DNA of 15,399 nt from Betaproteobacteria bacterium TMED41. Its GTDB lineage: Bacteria > Pseudomonadota > Gammaproteobacteria > Burkholderiales > Burkholderiaceae_A. Below, in pieces: positions 1 to 7,183 of the stretch (the first letter of the stretch is position 1; every line of letters begins with the position of its first letter). The translations under genes were made by a program, and so were the position numbers. The notes under the pieces are model-generated. The model was not told the DNA's origin. It saw only the letters and a program-made list of their open reading frames with translations, and made no database searches. The stretch lies in the NCBI GenBank assembly GCA_002167365.1, contig NHCU01000007.1, positions 1-15,399 of the forward strand, given 5' to 3'.

Positions 1-2
1 AA

Positions 3-1034
3 AGACGTACACAAACAAAATTTTATTTTTTATGCCTTTCCGTTTCGTTGTTAGCCATTTTTTTTAACTCCTCCTTGTTTTCCAGAGAGAGATCTAATTT
101 GTCTTCAGAGTTTTATGCTGGTCTTTCTATGGGTGTACTAAAAGTTTTGGCTCCCGCCGATGGAAGATTATATTCAGGTTCTGGTGTTATTATTGGCCCG
201 GGCGAAGTTTTAACGAATTGTCATGTGATTAGAAAAAGTAACAGGATTTCTGTTATGAAGGGTGCTTTGAGCTTCCATGTGACAAGTTTTAAGAAAAACA
301 TACATAGGGACCTGTGCCTACTTGAGGCACCAACATTAAATTTCCCAGCTGTAAATCTAAGAAAACCATCTGAAATGATTATTGGTGACATGGTTTATTT
401 CTATGGATACCCAGGAGGTGCTGATGCCTTTTTTACCGAAGGTAGGATAAGTGCTTTGCACCCAATGGAGAATAGTTTTGTAGTTAAAACAACTGCTGGT
501 TTTTCTTCCGGAGGAAGCGGAGGTGGTTTATTTGATGGAAAAGGGAATTTAATAGGCATAACAACTTTTTTTTCAGCTGGACATTCAGGCGGATATTACG
601 CTTTGCCCAGTGATTGGATAATAGATTTACGCCAATCAAAAAAATTTAAAGTCAACACTATTCAAGGTTTAACTTTTTGGGAAAAAGACTTGAGCGAACA
701 ACCAAATTTTTTGAAGTTCACGAAATATATTTCTGAACAAAATTGGAAAAGTGCTTTCGAATTTTCATCACAATGGAGAGTATTGGAGCCATCAAATTAT
801 GATGCTCTTCTCGCTTATGGTAGGTCGCTAATTCATTATGAGCGAAAGGCGGAAGCTATAGAGATACTAGAAAAAGCAAGCATTCTTGCACCCCGTAACG
901 CAAATATTTTATTTGCTCTTGAGCAAGCATTAACTGGATCTGAGAGCAGTGAAAAGTTGTTGCATGTGTCCAAAACTTTGAAAAAAATCGATCCTGATGG
1001 AGTTGCTTCTGGCAAATGTAACATGGCCTGTTGA
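3..1034 (+). CDS. Trypsin-like serine protease with C-terminal TPR-like tail (5' end outside window)
   Basis: Chymotrypsin/HtrA-fold protease, probably exported or membrane-anchored. Counting from the TTG at 48, the triad is His59 in TNCHV, Asp88 in HRDLC and Ser157 in GGSGGG. The chain then continues through GNLIGI and an AxHSGGYYALP segment typical of S1C-like proteases. Residues about 225-310 form helical pairs resembling tetratricopeptide repeats (AEAIEILEKASILAPRNAN). The frame has no stop back to base 3, and the extra residues (RRTQTKFYFLCLSVSLLAIFF) look like a basic n-region and hydrophobic core of a signal peptide or anchor. The true start is therefore probably just upstream of the window rather than the TTG at 48, which has no ribosome binding site. 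No PDZ domain is visible. The substrate is unknown. The family call is firm, the start is not. Confidence 0.8.
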   Translation, partial: RRTQTKFYFLCLSVSLLAIFFNSSLFSRERSNLSSEFYAGLSMGVLKVLAPADGRLYSGSGVIIGPGEVLTNCHVIRKSNRISVMKGALSFHVTSFKKNIHRDLCLLEAPTLNFPAVNLRKPSEMIIGDMVYFYGYPGGADAFFTEGRISALHPMENSFVVKTTAGFSSGGSGGGLFDGKGNLIGITTFFSAGHSGGYYALPSDWIIDLRQSKKFKVNTIQGLTFWEKDLSEQPNFLKFTKYISEQNWKSAFEFSSQWRVLEPSNYDALLAYGRSLIHYERKAEAIEILEKASILAPRNANILFALEQALTGSESSEKLLHVSKTLKKIDPDGVASGKCNMAC

Positions 1035-1066
1035 ATTGCAGTATTTAAAGTTTTAGGATTTTTAAT

Positions 1067-1768
1067 ATGGGTCTTGAAATAGTTTTGCAGAGAGTATCAA
1101 AAAGTTTTGGTGCTAATGAATTTTCAGTTCATGACTTGAACTTAAAAATAGATAGTGGGGAAATGGTTGCCTTGATAGGCGATTCGGGAAGTGGAAAAAC
1201 AACTTTACTTAACATTATCGCAGGTATAGACCGTCCTGATTCAGGGAAGGTTTTTGTCGGTGGAAAAAATTTTGATGCAATGACTCAAGAAGCTATTACT
1301 AAATTTAGGCGTTTTAATTTAGGGTTTGTATTTCAGTCATTTCGCTTGATACCTCATCTAAACGTTCACCAGAATATATCCTTTCCTTGTTTGCTAGTAA
1401 ACATGGACCTGAACACCATGGAGTTAAAAGTAGAAAAATACTTAGATCAAATTGGTCTAAAAGGTAAGAGTGAGTTGTTTCCTGATCAATTGTCTGGTGG
1501 CGAACAACAAAGAGTTGCTATTGCCAGAGCTCTAATTCATGAGCCTAAACTTATTTTAGCCGATGAACCAACTGGTAATCTCGACTCTACAAACACAGAT
1601 AAAATTTTAAATTTGTTGATAGATCAATGTAATGCTTCTGGCACAACTTTGATAATAGTGACTCATTCAGATCAGGTCTCAAAAAAAATGTCAAAAAGAA
1701 TGTTACTAAACTCAAAAGGGTTAATGAAATTAAATTCTTGTATGGATCCCAATGACTCAACTATTTGA
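1067..1768 (+). CDS. ABC transporter ATP-binding protein, LolD/MacB (MacB-type) family
   Basis: This is the cytoplasmic ATPase of a MacB/LolD-type (type VII) ABC system. All ATPase motifs are present in order: Walker A GDSGSGKTT near residue 38, Q-loop VFQSFR near 89, signature LSGGEQQR near 142, Walker B LILADEPT near 162 and H-loop IVTHS near 196. The length of 233 aa is usual for the family. The ATG at 1067 is preceded by AGGA about eight bases upstream. The gene overlaps the following permease by 17 bases, so the two are almost certainly co-translated as one transporter. Systems of this type usually work by mechanotransmission, moving lipoproteins or periplasmic substrates rather than passing cargo through the membrane. 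The substrate here cannot be told from sequence. It is not assigned as LolD because no LolC/E pair is present; a YbbA-like label is possible. Confidence 0.9.
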   Translation: MGLEIVLQRVSKSFGANEFSVHDLNLKIDSGEMVALIGDSGSGKTTLLNIIAGIDRPDSGKVFVGGKNFDAMTQEAITKFRRFNLGFVFQSFRLIPHLNVHQNISFPCLLVNMDLNTMELKVEKYLDQIGLKGKSELFPDQLSGGEQQRVAIARALIHEPKLILADEPTGNLDSTNTDKILNLLIDQCNASGTTLIIVTHSDQVSKKMSKRMLLNSKGLMKLNSCMDPNDSTI

Positions 1769-4388
1769 GATTATTCATAATAGAAAGAATCATTTCGTTT
1801 TTTTTTTACTCTGGTTTGTCAAGGGAACATTTAAGACTCAGTCAACAAAATGGACAATTGTTGCATTAACAATTTCATTGGGTGTGAGTCTTGCAGTGGC
1901 AATTAACATTGTAAACAAATCAGCCATAACAGAATTCAATCATTCTACTAACATTTTAAGAGGGGACGCTAGTTTTCAAATAAAAGGGAAGACAGGTTTT
2001 TTTAATGAATTAATTTTCGAAGAATTTTTAAATCTTAAAAAGGAGTTTGGTGTTCTAGAAATCAGTCCCGTCTTGGAATTAACACTCAAGACAAAAGATA
2101 ACCAGACTTTAAATGTTTTAGGAGTGGATTTCTTAAGAGTGGCCAATGCTACACCAGTTTTTCTGGCAATACCAGAGGAACGCAAAAAACAACTTACTTC
2201 TCCGAACACCGACTATGAAAGCAATCGCCTATCTATTTTTGGTGAAAAATCAATTTTTTTATCTCCAATTGCACAAAAGAAATTAAACGTTTCGGTCGGA
2301 GACTCCATTCCTTTTTTTTATGCGGGGAAACAGATTTTTTTTACTGTAGCTGGCAGCCTTTCGAATGAGGTTGGGGATAATTTGGTCGTAATGGATATTG
2401 CTTCATTTCAATCCGCTTTTAATATTTATGGAAAAATTAGTAGGTTAGATTTTAAAGTTTTAGATGTTAAGAATTTTGAACAATCTAAACTCTTAATAAA
2501 TAAATATATAAATAAAAAAGAGTTGAATCATAAACTTGAAATTGTTGATTTAACTAGTTCTCAAAAAAAAAATAATAGTTTATCCAGAGCTTATTATGTA
2601 AATCTGTCAATCCTTGCCTTAGTAGCGCTATTTACTGGTATGTTTCTAGTTTACTCTGTTCTTAGTTTGTCAGTTCAGCAACAAAACAGTCAATTTGCTT
2701 TATTGAGAACTGTGGGGTTGACTAAAAAAGAGTTGATCACAATTGTCGTTTTTATGGGTTTGGTACTGTCTTTACTTGGAAGTACTCTTGGAATATTTTT
2801 TGGCATAGTAATTTCAAAGCTTTTATTATTTACTTTAAATGCTAATCTTGGCGCAAACCTGATTTTTCAGGACGCATCAAAACTTCATATAAATTGGTTT
2901 ACTCTGGTTGGCTATTGGATGCTTGGATTGTCTACTGGAGTTTTTGCCAGTGTAATTCCAGCAATTAAAATATCCGCAGTCTCGCCAAAATATATTTTTA
3001 CTACTGCAGAAAGAAAAAAATATACTTTCATAAATTTTTCTCCATTTACTTTTTTCTTACTATTGGGATTGGCTTTTTCATTGTTGTTTCTTCCAGCCTA
3101 TAAGGAGGTTCCATTAGCAAGCTATATTAGTATTGCTTTGATTCTTTTTGCGTTTATTGGAATTATTCCAAAGATTACTTTGGTTTTTCTTAGATTTTTC
3201 AAAATCTTTTTTTTAAACTTTTCTTTAAAAAAAAGCTGGTTTTGGTTGGGCCTCAATAGATTGATTAACACTAGCGGAGAGTCTGGACCAATTATCTCTT
3301 CAATTGTTGTTAGTTTTGCTTTGACAATTGCAATCCTAATAATGGTCACAAGTTTTAGGGACTCTGTAATTAGCTGGTTAGATAAATTATTGGTTGCTGA
3401 TTTGTATGGAAACGTAAAAGAGATTTCAGGATATTCAAACATTGATAAAAAGACACAAGAAAAACTTCAAAATATAAAAGGCATAAGAAAATTTGAATTG
3501 TCCAAAAGTTTCCCGATCTCACTAGATGCATCAAAAGCAAATATAAAAATGATCATTCGTCAGTTATCACATTCAAATCCTGAATCTAAACTGTTTCTAA
3601 TTGGGGAAAGGTTGTCAACTGATAGAGTCAATAAACATATATCTGAAGCAAATGAAAAAATTATTATTTATTCATCTGAGAGTATGAAACAATTGTATGG
3701 ACATAAGTTAGGAGAAGTTTTTACACTTCCTTTTCCGCATGAAAAGTTTTCTGAGGTAGTAGTGGCAGGGTTTTATAGAGATTACTCTAATCAGCATGGA
3801 AGCGTGGTAGTTAAGAGCTCAGATTATACGGATATAACAGGCAAAAGTGATTTAAATAATTTGGCTATATGGTTAGAGAAAAATTTTGAAGCTCAACAGA
3901 TTGTTGAATCTATTAAAAGTCTTGGTGGCGCGATGGAAGAAATGGAATTTAGAAGTTCTACAAAAATCCGTGAGATATCGTTAAAGATTTTTGATCAAAC
4001 TTTTTATGTGGCGTATCTGTTGGGTTTTATAGCACTTTTTATTTCAATTTTCTCAATTTTTTGTACCTATATTAGTCAAGCTAAAGTTCGAAAAAAAGAG
4101 TTTTCTCTTCTCTTTTGTCTGGGAGTGTCAGGGGAGAATATTGTCAAGCAAGTAAATTTTGAAAGTTTTTTACTTTGTTTCTTGGGGGTTTTTTGGGGCA
4201 TGAGTGCTGGTGTCTTTATTAGTTTTATATTAATTTATGTAGTTAATCCTCAATCATTTAATTGGACGTTAAATTTTACTTTTCCCATTACATATATTTT
4301 CTTATTGGGGTTTTTTCTGATTGCCGCAGGAGTAAATTTTTCTAAAATGGCTATAAACAATGAACTTAAAAAATTCGACCAAATATGA
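1752..4388 (+). CDS. Large FtsX/MacB-type ABC transporter permease, two FtsX domains
   Basis: This 878-residue inner-membrane permease partners the overlapping ATPase gene. Hydrophobic segments suggest ten helices. One is N-terminal (residues about 34-54), followed by a large extracytoplasmic domain of some 230 residues. Three helices form the first FtsX domain (about 282-410), three lie in the middle (about 430-540), a second extracytoplasmic domain follows, and three helices form the C-terminal FtsX domain (about 755-865). This architecture matches the YbbP-like duplicated permeases (COG3127/COG0577). In proteobacteria such permeases are often encoded with a LolD-like ATPase and an AttH-like secreted protein, exactly as here. 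The ATG at 1752 lies inside the ATPase gene. A run of ten T at 1798-1807 is read through without loss of frame. The transported or extracted substrate is unknown. Confidence 0.88.
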   Translation: MTQLFEIIHNRKNHFVFFLLWFVKGTFKTQSTKWTIVALTISLGVSLAVAINIVNKSAITEFNHSTNILRGDASFQIKGKTGFFNELIFEEFLNLKKEFGVLEISPVLELTLKTKDNQTLNVLGVDFLRVANATPVFLAIPEERKKQLTSPNTDYESNRLSIFGEKSIFLSPIAQKKLNVSVGDSIPFFYAGKQIFFTVAGSLSNEVGDNLVVMDIASFQSAFNIYGKISRLDFKVLDVKNFEQSKLLINKYINKKELNHKLEIVDLTSSQKKNNSLSRAYYVNLSILALVALFTGMFLVYSVLSLSVQQQNSQFALLRTVGLTKKELITIVVFMGLVLSLLGSTLGIFFGIVISKLLLFTLNANLGANLIFQDASKLHINWFTLVGYWMLGLSTGVFASVIPAIKISAVSPKYIFTTAERKKYTFINFSPFTFFLLLGLAFSLLFLPAYKEVPLASYISIALILFAFIGIIPKITLVFLRFFKIFFLNFSLKKSWFWLGLNRLINTSGESGPIISSIVVSFALTIAILIMVTSFRDSVISWLDKLLVADLYGNVKEISGYSNIDKKTQEKLQNIKGIRKFELSKSFPISLDASKANIKMIIRQLSHSNPESKLFLIGERLSTDRVNKHISEANEKIIIYSSESMKQLYGHKLGEVFTLPFPHEKFSEVVVAGFYRDYSNQHGSVVVKSSDYTDITGKSDLNNLAIWLEKNFEAQQIVESIKSLGGAMEEMEFRSSTKIREISLKIFDQTFYVAYLLGFIALFISIFSIFCTYISQAKVRKKEFSLLFCLGVSGENIVKQVNFESFLLCFLGVFWGMSAGVFISFILIYVVNPQSFNWTLNFTFPITYIFLLGFFLIAAGVNFSKMAINNELKKFDQI

Positions 4389-4397
4389 ATCCGAAAC

Positions 4398-4402
4398 AGG
4401 AG
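4398..4402 (+). promoter_or_regulatory. Ribosome binding site AGGAG for the TTG start of the AttH-like gene
   Basis: AGGAG ends ten bases before the TTG at 4413. It decides this start, because the ATG at 4385, which overlaps the permease stop, is in another frame that stops after eleven codons. The reading frame of the AttH-like protein has its own stop at 4386-4388, which is also the permease stop. Confidence 0.65.
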
Positions 4403-4412
4403 CATAACTCGT

Positions 4413-5567
4413 TTGGTTGAGAGAAGGTATTTTTTATCATTAGCAACCAAATCAAGTGTTGTTGCTTTTCCTTGTTTTGCCATTGCGGAAAACTTTTTAT
4501 CAACAAAATCCAAAAAAATAAATAAAGGCAAATTAGTCTCTTCAAAAGATGAACTTACTTTTCCAAGAGATTTTGGGGCTCATTTGCTTTACGGAATTGA
4601 GTGGTGGTATGTAACAGGTTGGCTGAATGATAGAGTCGATGAGGAGTTAGCATTTCAATTAACCTTTTTTAGGAGAAAGACATTTATTGGCGAAAACAAT
4701 ATAAGTCGTTTTTCCCCAAAGCACTTGATTTTTGCGCACGCTACTATTATTTCAAAGAGACTTGGGGTTTTAAAAAGTGCTCAGCGAGCAGGACGTTTAG
4801 GTTCTGGTTTGGTTAAGTGTTCTTCATTAGATACAGATATCCAGTTTGAAGATTGGTTTATGAAAAGAGATTTAACCAGTGATTCTTATAAAATTGGTGT
4901 TCAAGGAAATGATTTTTCATTTAGACTCAGACTTCAACCTCAGGCCAAATTAAAGAACCTCATTTTAAGAGGTAAAAATGGTTTGTCCAGAAAAGGGCCT
5001 GACGATAAACAAGCCAGTTGGTATTACAGTAGACCGAATATTGTTACAAATGGCAAAGTGGTGGTTAATAAAAAAACTTTGCATATGCAGGGATTGTCTT
5101 GGTTGGATCATGAGTGGTCGAGTGAATTCTTGCATCCTGAAGCGATAGGCTGGGATTGGATTGGTGTTAATTTAGCTGATGGTGGAAGTTTAATGGCATT
5201 CAAGATTCGAAGAGCTGATGAATCTATTATATGGAGTGATTTTTCCATGTTGGATGCAAAAGGCGACAATCACCCTTTGATAAATAAAAATAAATTGGAA
5301 AACATAGCACAAACTGTGAGATGGATGACATTAGGAGAGTGGTCATCACCAGTTTCTTTTGCCAAGTATCCTATTTTTCAAAAAATTCTCTTTGGTGATA
5401 ATGTCTTAAAAATTACACCCTTTATAAATAATCAAGAAATTGATGCGAGAAGAACTACTGGGGGTTTTTACTGGGAAGGGGCAGTGGAGCTGGATATCAA
5501 TGGAAAATTTTTTGGCAAAGGTTTTTTGGAATTAACTGGGTATTCGAGCCCCTTACTTTTAGGATAA
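4413..5567 (+). CDS. AttH/CrtC-like lipocalin-fold secreted protein with Tat signal (COG5621 type)
   Basis: This 384-residue protein belongs to the family of AttH and carotenoid 1,2-hydratase (paired lipocalin-like beta barrels). The family signatures are FPRDFGAH and IEWWYVTGWL near residues 50-70, QLTFFR, LIFAHA and SWLDHEWSS near 230. The N-terminus VERRYFLSLATKSS followed by a hydrophobic stretch reads as a twin-arginine (Tat) signal, so the folded protein is probably exported. The gene follows the permease by 24 bases and is the third member of the ABC unit, the usual setting of COG5621 'predicted secreted hydrolases'. It is likely to be annotated as carotenoid hydratase CrtC because of homology and the nearby carotenoid genes. 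The Tat signal, the ABC neighbours and the AttH-type motifs argue against that. Its enzymatic activity, if any, is unknown. Confidence 0.82.
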   Translation: MVERRYFLSLATKSSVVAFPCFAIAENFLSTKSKKINKGKLVSSKDELTFPRDFGAHLLYGIEWWYVTGWLNDRVDEELAFQLTFFRRKTFIGENNISRFSPKHLIFAHATIISKRLGVLKSAQRAGRLGSGLVKCSSLDTDIQFEDWFMKRDLTSDSYKIGVQGNDFSFRLRLQPQAKLKNLILRGKNGLSRKGPDDKQASWYYSRPNIVTNGKVVVNKKTLHMQGLSWLDHEWSSEFLHPEAIGWDWIGVNLADGGSLMAFKIRRADESIIWSDFSMLDAKGDNHPLINKNKLENIAQTVRWMTLGEWSSPVSFAKYPIFQKILFGDNVLKITPFINNQEIDARRTTGGFYWEGAVELDINGKFFGKGFLELTGYSSPLLLG

Positions 5568-5578
5568 TTTTTTTTGGT

Positions 5579-5584
5579 TATAAT
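5579..5584 (+). promoter_or_regulatory. Candidate -10 element TATAAT immediately ahead of apaG
   Basis: A perfect TATAAT lies five bases before the apaG ATG. The matching -35 position (about 5556-5561, CTTTTA) is poor. If used, transcription would start at or next to the ATG, giving a leaderless message. This agrees with the lack of a ribosome binding site there. The element could also be chance in AT-rich DNA. Confidence 0.35.
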
Positions 5585-5589
5585 TAATT

Positions 5590-5985
5590 ATGAAATCAAA
5601 TATATTTAACGACAGTAGCTATTTTTGTGAAGTAGAGGCTGAACCTTCTTACTTAGAAAATCACTCTTCACCGGAAGCTGACCAGTATGTTTTTGCATAC
5701 ACAATAAGGATTTTGAATACCGGTGAACACACGTTCAAGTTAGTCAGTAGACACTGGGAAATTGTTGATGCTAATGGAGAAATTCAAGAGGTTCGGGGTG
5801 ATGGAGTTGTTGGTCAACAACCTGTCTTAGAGCCCGGTGAGGGGTTCGAGTACACAAGTAGCGCAATTATTGCAACTCCTGTTGGAACCATGAAGGGTAA
5901 GTACCAGATGGTTGCTGAAGACGGTACTCCTTTTGATGCTGAGATTCCTGAGTTTCACCTTCAAATACCTAGAACACTTCACTAA
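5590..5985 (+). CDS. apaG: ApaG protein (ApaG/DUF525 fibronectin-III-like fold)
   Basis: A 131-residue single-domain protein of the ApaG family, a small beta-sandwich historically linked to cobalt/magnesium resistance and diadenosine-tetraphosphate metabolism. Its molecular role is unsettled. The family core is complete: YVFAYTIRILNTG, SRHWEIVDANGE, VRGDGVVGQQP, PGEGFEYTS, TPVGTMKGKYQMVAEDG and the C-terminal PRTLH. From memory, the DANGEIQEVRG, GVVGQQPVLEPGE and PRTLH wording is that of betaproteobacterial ApaG rather than the enterobacterial form. This is one of the better taxonomic clues in the window. The N-terminal dozen residues are extra compared with short family members. No Shine-Dalgarno sequence is visible at the ATG. 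The gene is followed by a non-coding stretch with hairpins and is likely monocistronic. Confidence 0.95.
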   Translation: MKSNIFNDSSYFCEVEAEPSYLENHSSPEADQYVFAYTIRILNTGEHTFKLVSRHWEIVDANGEIQEVRGDGVVGQQPVLEPGEGFEYTSSAIIATPVGTMKGKYQMVAEDGTPFDAEIPEFHLQIPRTLH

Positions 5986-6024
5986 ACTTTGAAATAAATT
6001 AGCCCTTTTCTTAAATATACAATT

Positions 6025-6041
6025 GCCTATTGCTAATAGGC
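6025..6041 (+). terminator. Possible weak terminator hairpin after apaG
   Basis: GCCTATT and AATAGGC form a perfect 7-bp stem with a three-base loop (GCT), 40 bases after the apaG stop. It is followed by TTTGACTTTT, an imperfect U tract. It is the best terminator candidate for the apaG transcript. The rest of the 5986-6274 gap contains only AT-rich sequence with no credible open frame or RNA gene that I can see. Confidence 0.45.
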
Positions 6042-6046
6042 TTTGA

Positions 6047-6069
6047 CTTTTGGAAAAAAAATCCAAAAG
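6047..6069. repeat. Inverted repeat CTTTTGGA / TCCAAAAG
   Basis: A perfect 8-bp inverted repeat around a seven-base A loop (6055-6061), starting six bases after the preceding hairpin. No T run follows the stem on the plus strand, so alone it is not a classical terminator. It may add to transcript end formation or protect the 3' end of the apaG message. Confidence 0.4.
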
Positions 6070-6274
6070 AATTTTAATGTTTCACACTAAAACTTACCTT
6101 TTTATTACTTAATGCTTTAACCTGAAAGAATGCTTCGATTTTTGTTAAAAAATTTCTGTTTCACCGTTTTTTGAATAATTGGTGTAATCAAGTCCAGTTA
6201 TTTGAGTTGTAAAAAAAGTAAATTTAATGAAAAATCTAAATAATCTTTGACTTGAAAGTATATTTATCAGTTAG

Positions 6275-6892
6275 ATGATTATTCCATTATTTCCACTTGA
6301 GTCGGGTCTTTTTCCTGACGGACTTATATCTCTTAGAATATTTGAGGTCAGGTATTTGGATATGGTTAAAAAAAGTATTGATAACAAAAGTCCATTTGGT
6401 TTGGTTATGCTAAAAAGTGGTAGCGAAATAAGAAAACCTGGCATAACAGAGGAGCTGATGCCGGTTGGTACAATTGCAGAAATTATAGAAATAAATAATT
6501 TACAACCCGCCTTAATTTTAATTAGATGTTTGGGAAAAAATCGATTTCGATTACTTCGACAAGAGAGAGTCAAATATGGTTTATGGCAAGGGGAAATAGA
6601 ATTAATAGAGAATGATGAACTAAGACAGGTACCGCCTTCACTTCAGCCAGTCTCTGATTCTTTAGGAAAACTTATCGCATCAATGGAACAAAATGGACTT
6701 ACAGAAAATAAAATGCCAATACTCCCTCCATTTCGTTTACAGGAGAGTGGTTGGGTTTCTAATAGGTGGGCTGAGTTGCTATCTGTAAACACAAATACTA
6801 GGCAACAGCTATTAGCCGAAATGTGTCCTGTTAGCCGTTTAAAGAATGTCTCAAAGTTTTTATCAAGTTTTGTGGGAAAAAACAAATGTTGA
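6275..6892 (+). CDS. LON peptidase N-terminal (substrate-binding) domain protein
   Basis: This 205-residue stand-alone LON N-domain protein (COG2802 type) has no ATPase or protease domain. Diagnostic sequence is IPLFPLESGLFPDGLISLRIFEVRYLDM at the N-terminus, then FGLVMLKSGSE, PVGTIAEIIEI and LIRCLGKNRFRLL. The last third is helical, as in Lon N-domains. Members of this family are uncharacterised, with a presumed role in substrate or partner binding. The wording resembles Burkholderiales homologues. The start at 6275 matches the conserved N-terminus although no Shine-Dalgarno sequence precedes it. The stop codon overlaps the ATG of the next small gene by seven bases, and bchI follows, so the gene appears to lead the magnesium-chelatase transcript. 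Whether it has any role in pigment synthesis is unknown. Confidence 0.88.
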   Translation: MIIPLFPLESGLFPDGLISLRIFEVRYLDMVKKSIDNKSPFGLVMLKSGSEIRKPGITEELMPVGTIAEIIEINNLQPALILIRCLGKNRFRLLRQERVKYGLWQGEIELIENDELRQVPPSLQPVSDSLGKLIASMEQNGLTENKMPILPPFRLQESGWVSNRWAELLSVNTNTRQQLLAEMCPVSRLKNVSKFLSSFVGKNKC

Positions 6893-7175
6893 CTTTTGAA
6901 TTTTTAAGCTTGGAAAAATTAGTTAATGTAATTATCATGATTTCATTCATTGAAATTATTGTTTTGTGTTTTTTTTTAAAAAACATCGATAAAATTTTAA
7001 AGCAACAATTTTTTTTTTAAATATCTTCGCTGGGGTTTTTTTGCTACTTGCGTTTAGTTTTGCATTGAGTGAAACGCCATATATCTATTCGGTTTCATGT
7101 TTGTTTTTTTCTGGGTTATGTCATTTCAGATGTTTAATTAATTTTTTAAAGGAAGTGAAAAATAAGAATGAGTAA
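6886..7175 (+). CDS. Small hydrophobic protein ahead of bchI, frame broken at a run of ten T
   Basis: The sequence opens at the ATG at 6886, inside the stop region of the LON-domain gene, with GGGA about ten bases upstream. The first frame gives 44 residues and stops at 7018-7020, directly after ten T (7009-7018). The frame one base back continues without stop to 7175. Adding one T, or a -1 slip on the T run, joins them as FFFLNIFAGVF. The result is a 96-residue protein with three hydrophobic segments (about 11-31, 42-61 and 65-88) and a charged tail KEVKNKNE. Neither half alone looks like a finished protein. The cause may be a sequencing error, a recent mutation or programmed slippage. The second frame ends eight bases before bchI. 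I do not recognise the family. Confidence 0.55.
7009..7018 (+). repeat. Homopolymer run of ten T at the frame break
   Basis: The run reads TTT TTT TTT TAA in the upstream frame. Moving back one base turns the stop into TTA-AAT and opens the downstream frame. Such a tract is prone to length change in replication and in sequencing, and to ribosomal or polymerase slippage. Confidence 0.8.
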
Positions 7176-7183
7176 TTTTTTTT

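Noticed and set aside
1798..1807. Run of ten T early in the permease gene as a possible frame break
   Set aside because: The frame continues intact on both sides (HFVFFLLWFV into a normal membrane segment), so no shift is needed.
3122..3442. Minus-strand open frames opposite the permease (also at 1976-2209 and 4250-4531)
   Set aside because: They are shadows of a long AT-rich membrane-protein gene, without recognisable domains or start signals.
4385..4420. ATG at 4385 overlapping the permease stop as the start of the AttH-like gene
   Set aside because: That frame stops after eleven codons and is not the AttH frame. The TTG at 4413 behind AGGAG fits the Tat signal.
5986..6274. Search for a small gene, tRNA or small RNA between apaG and the LON-domain gene
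   Set aside because: Frames are short and broken, no tRNA-like fold is visible, and only the two hairpins at 6025-6069 stand out.
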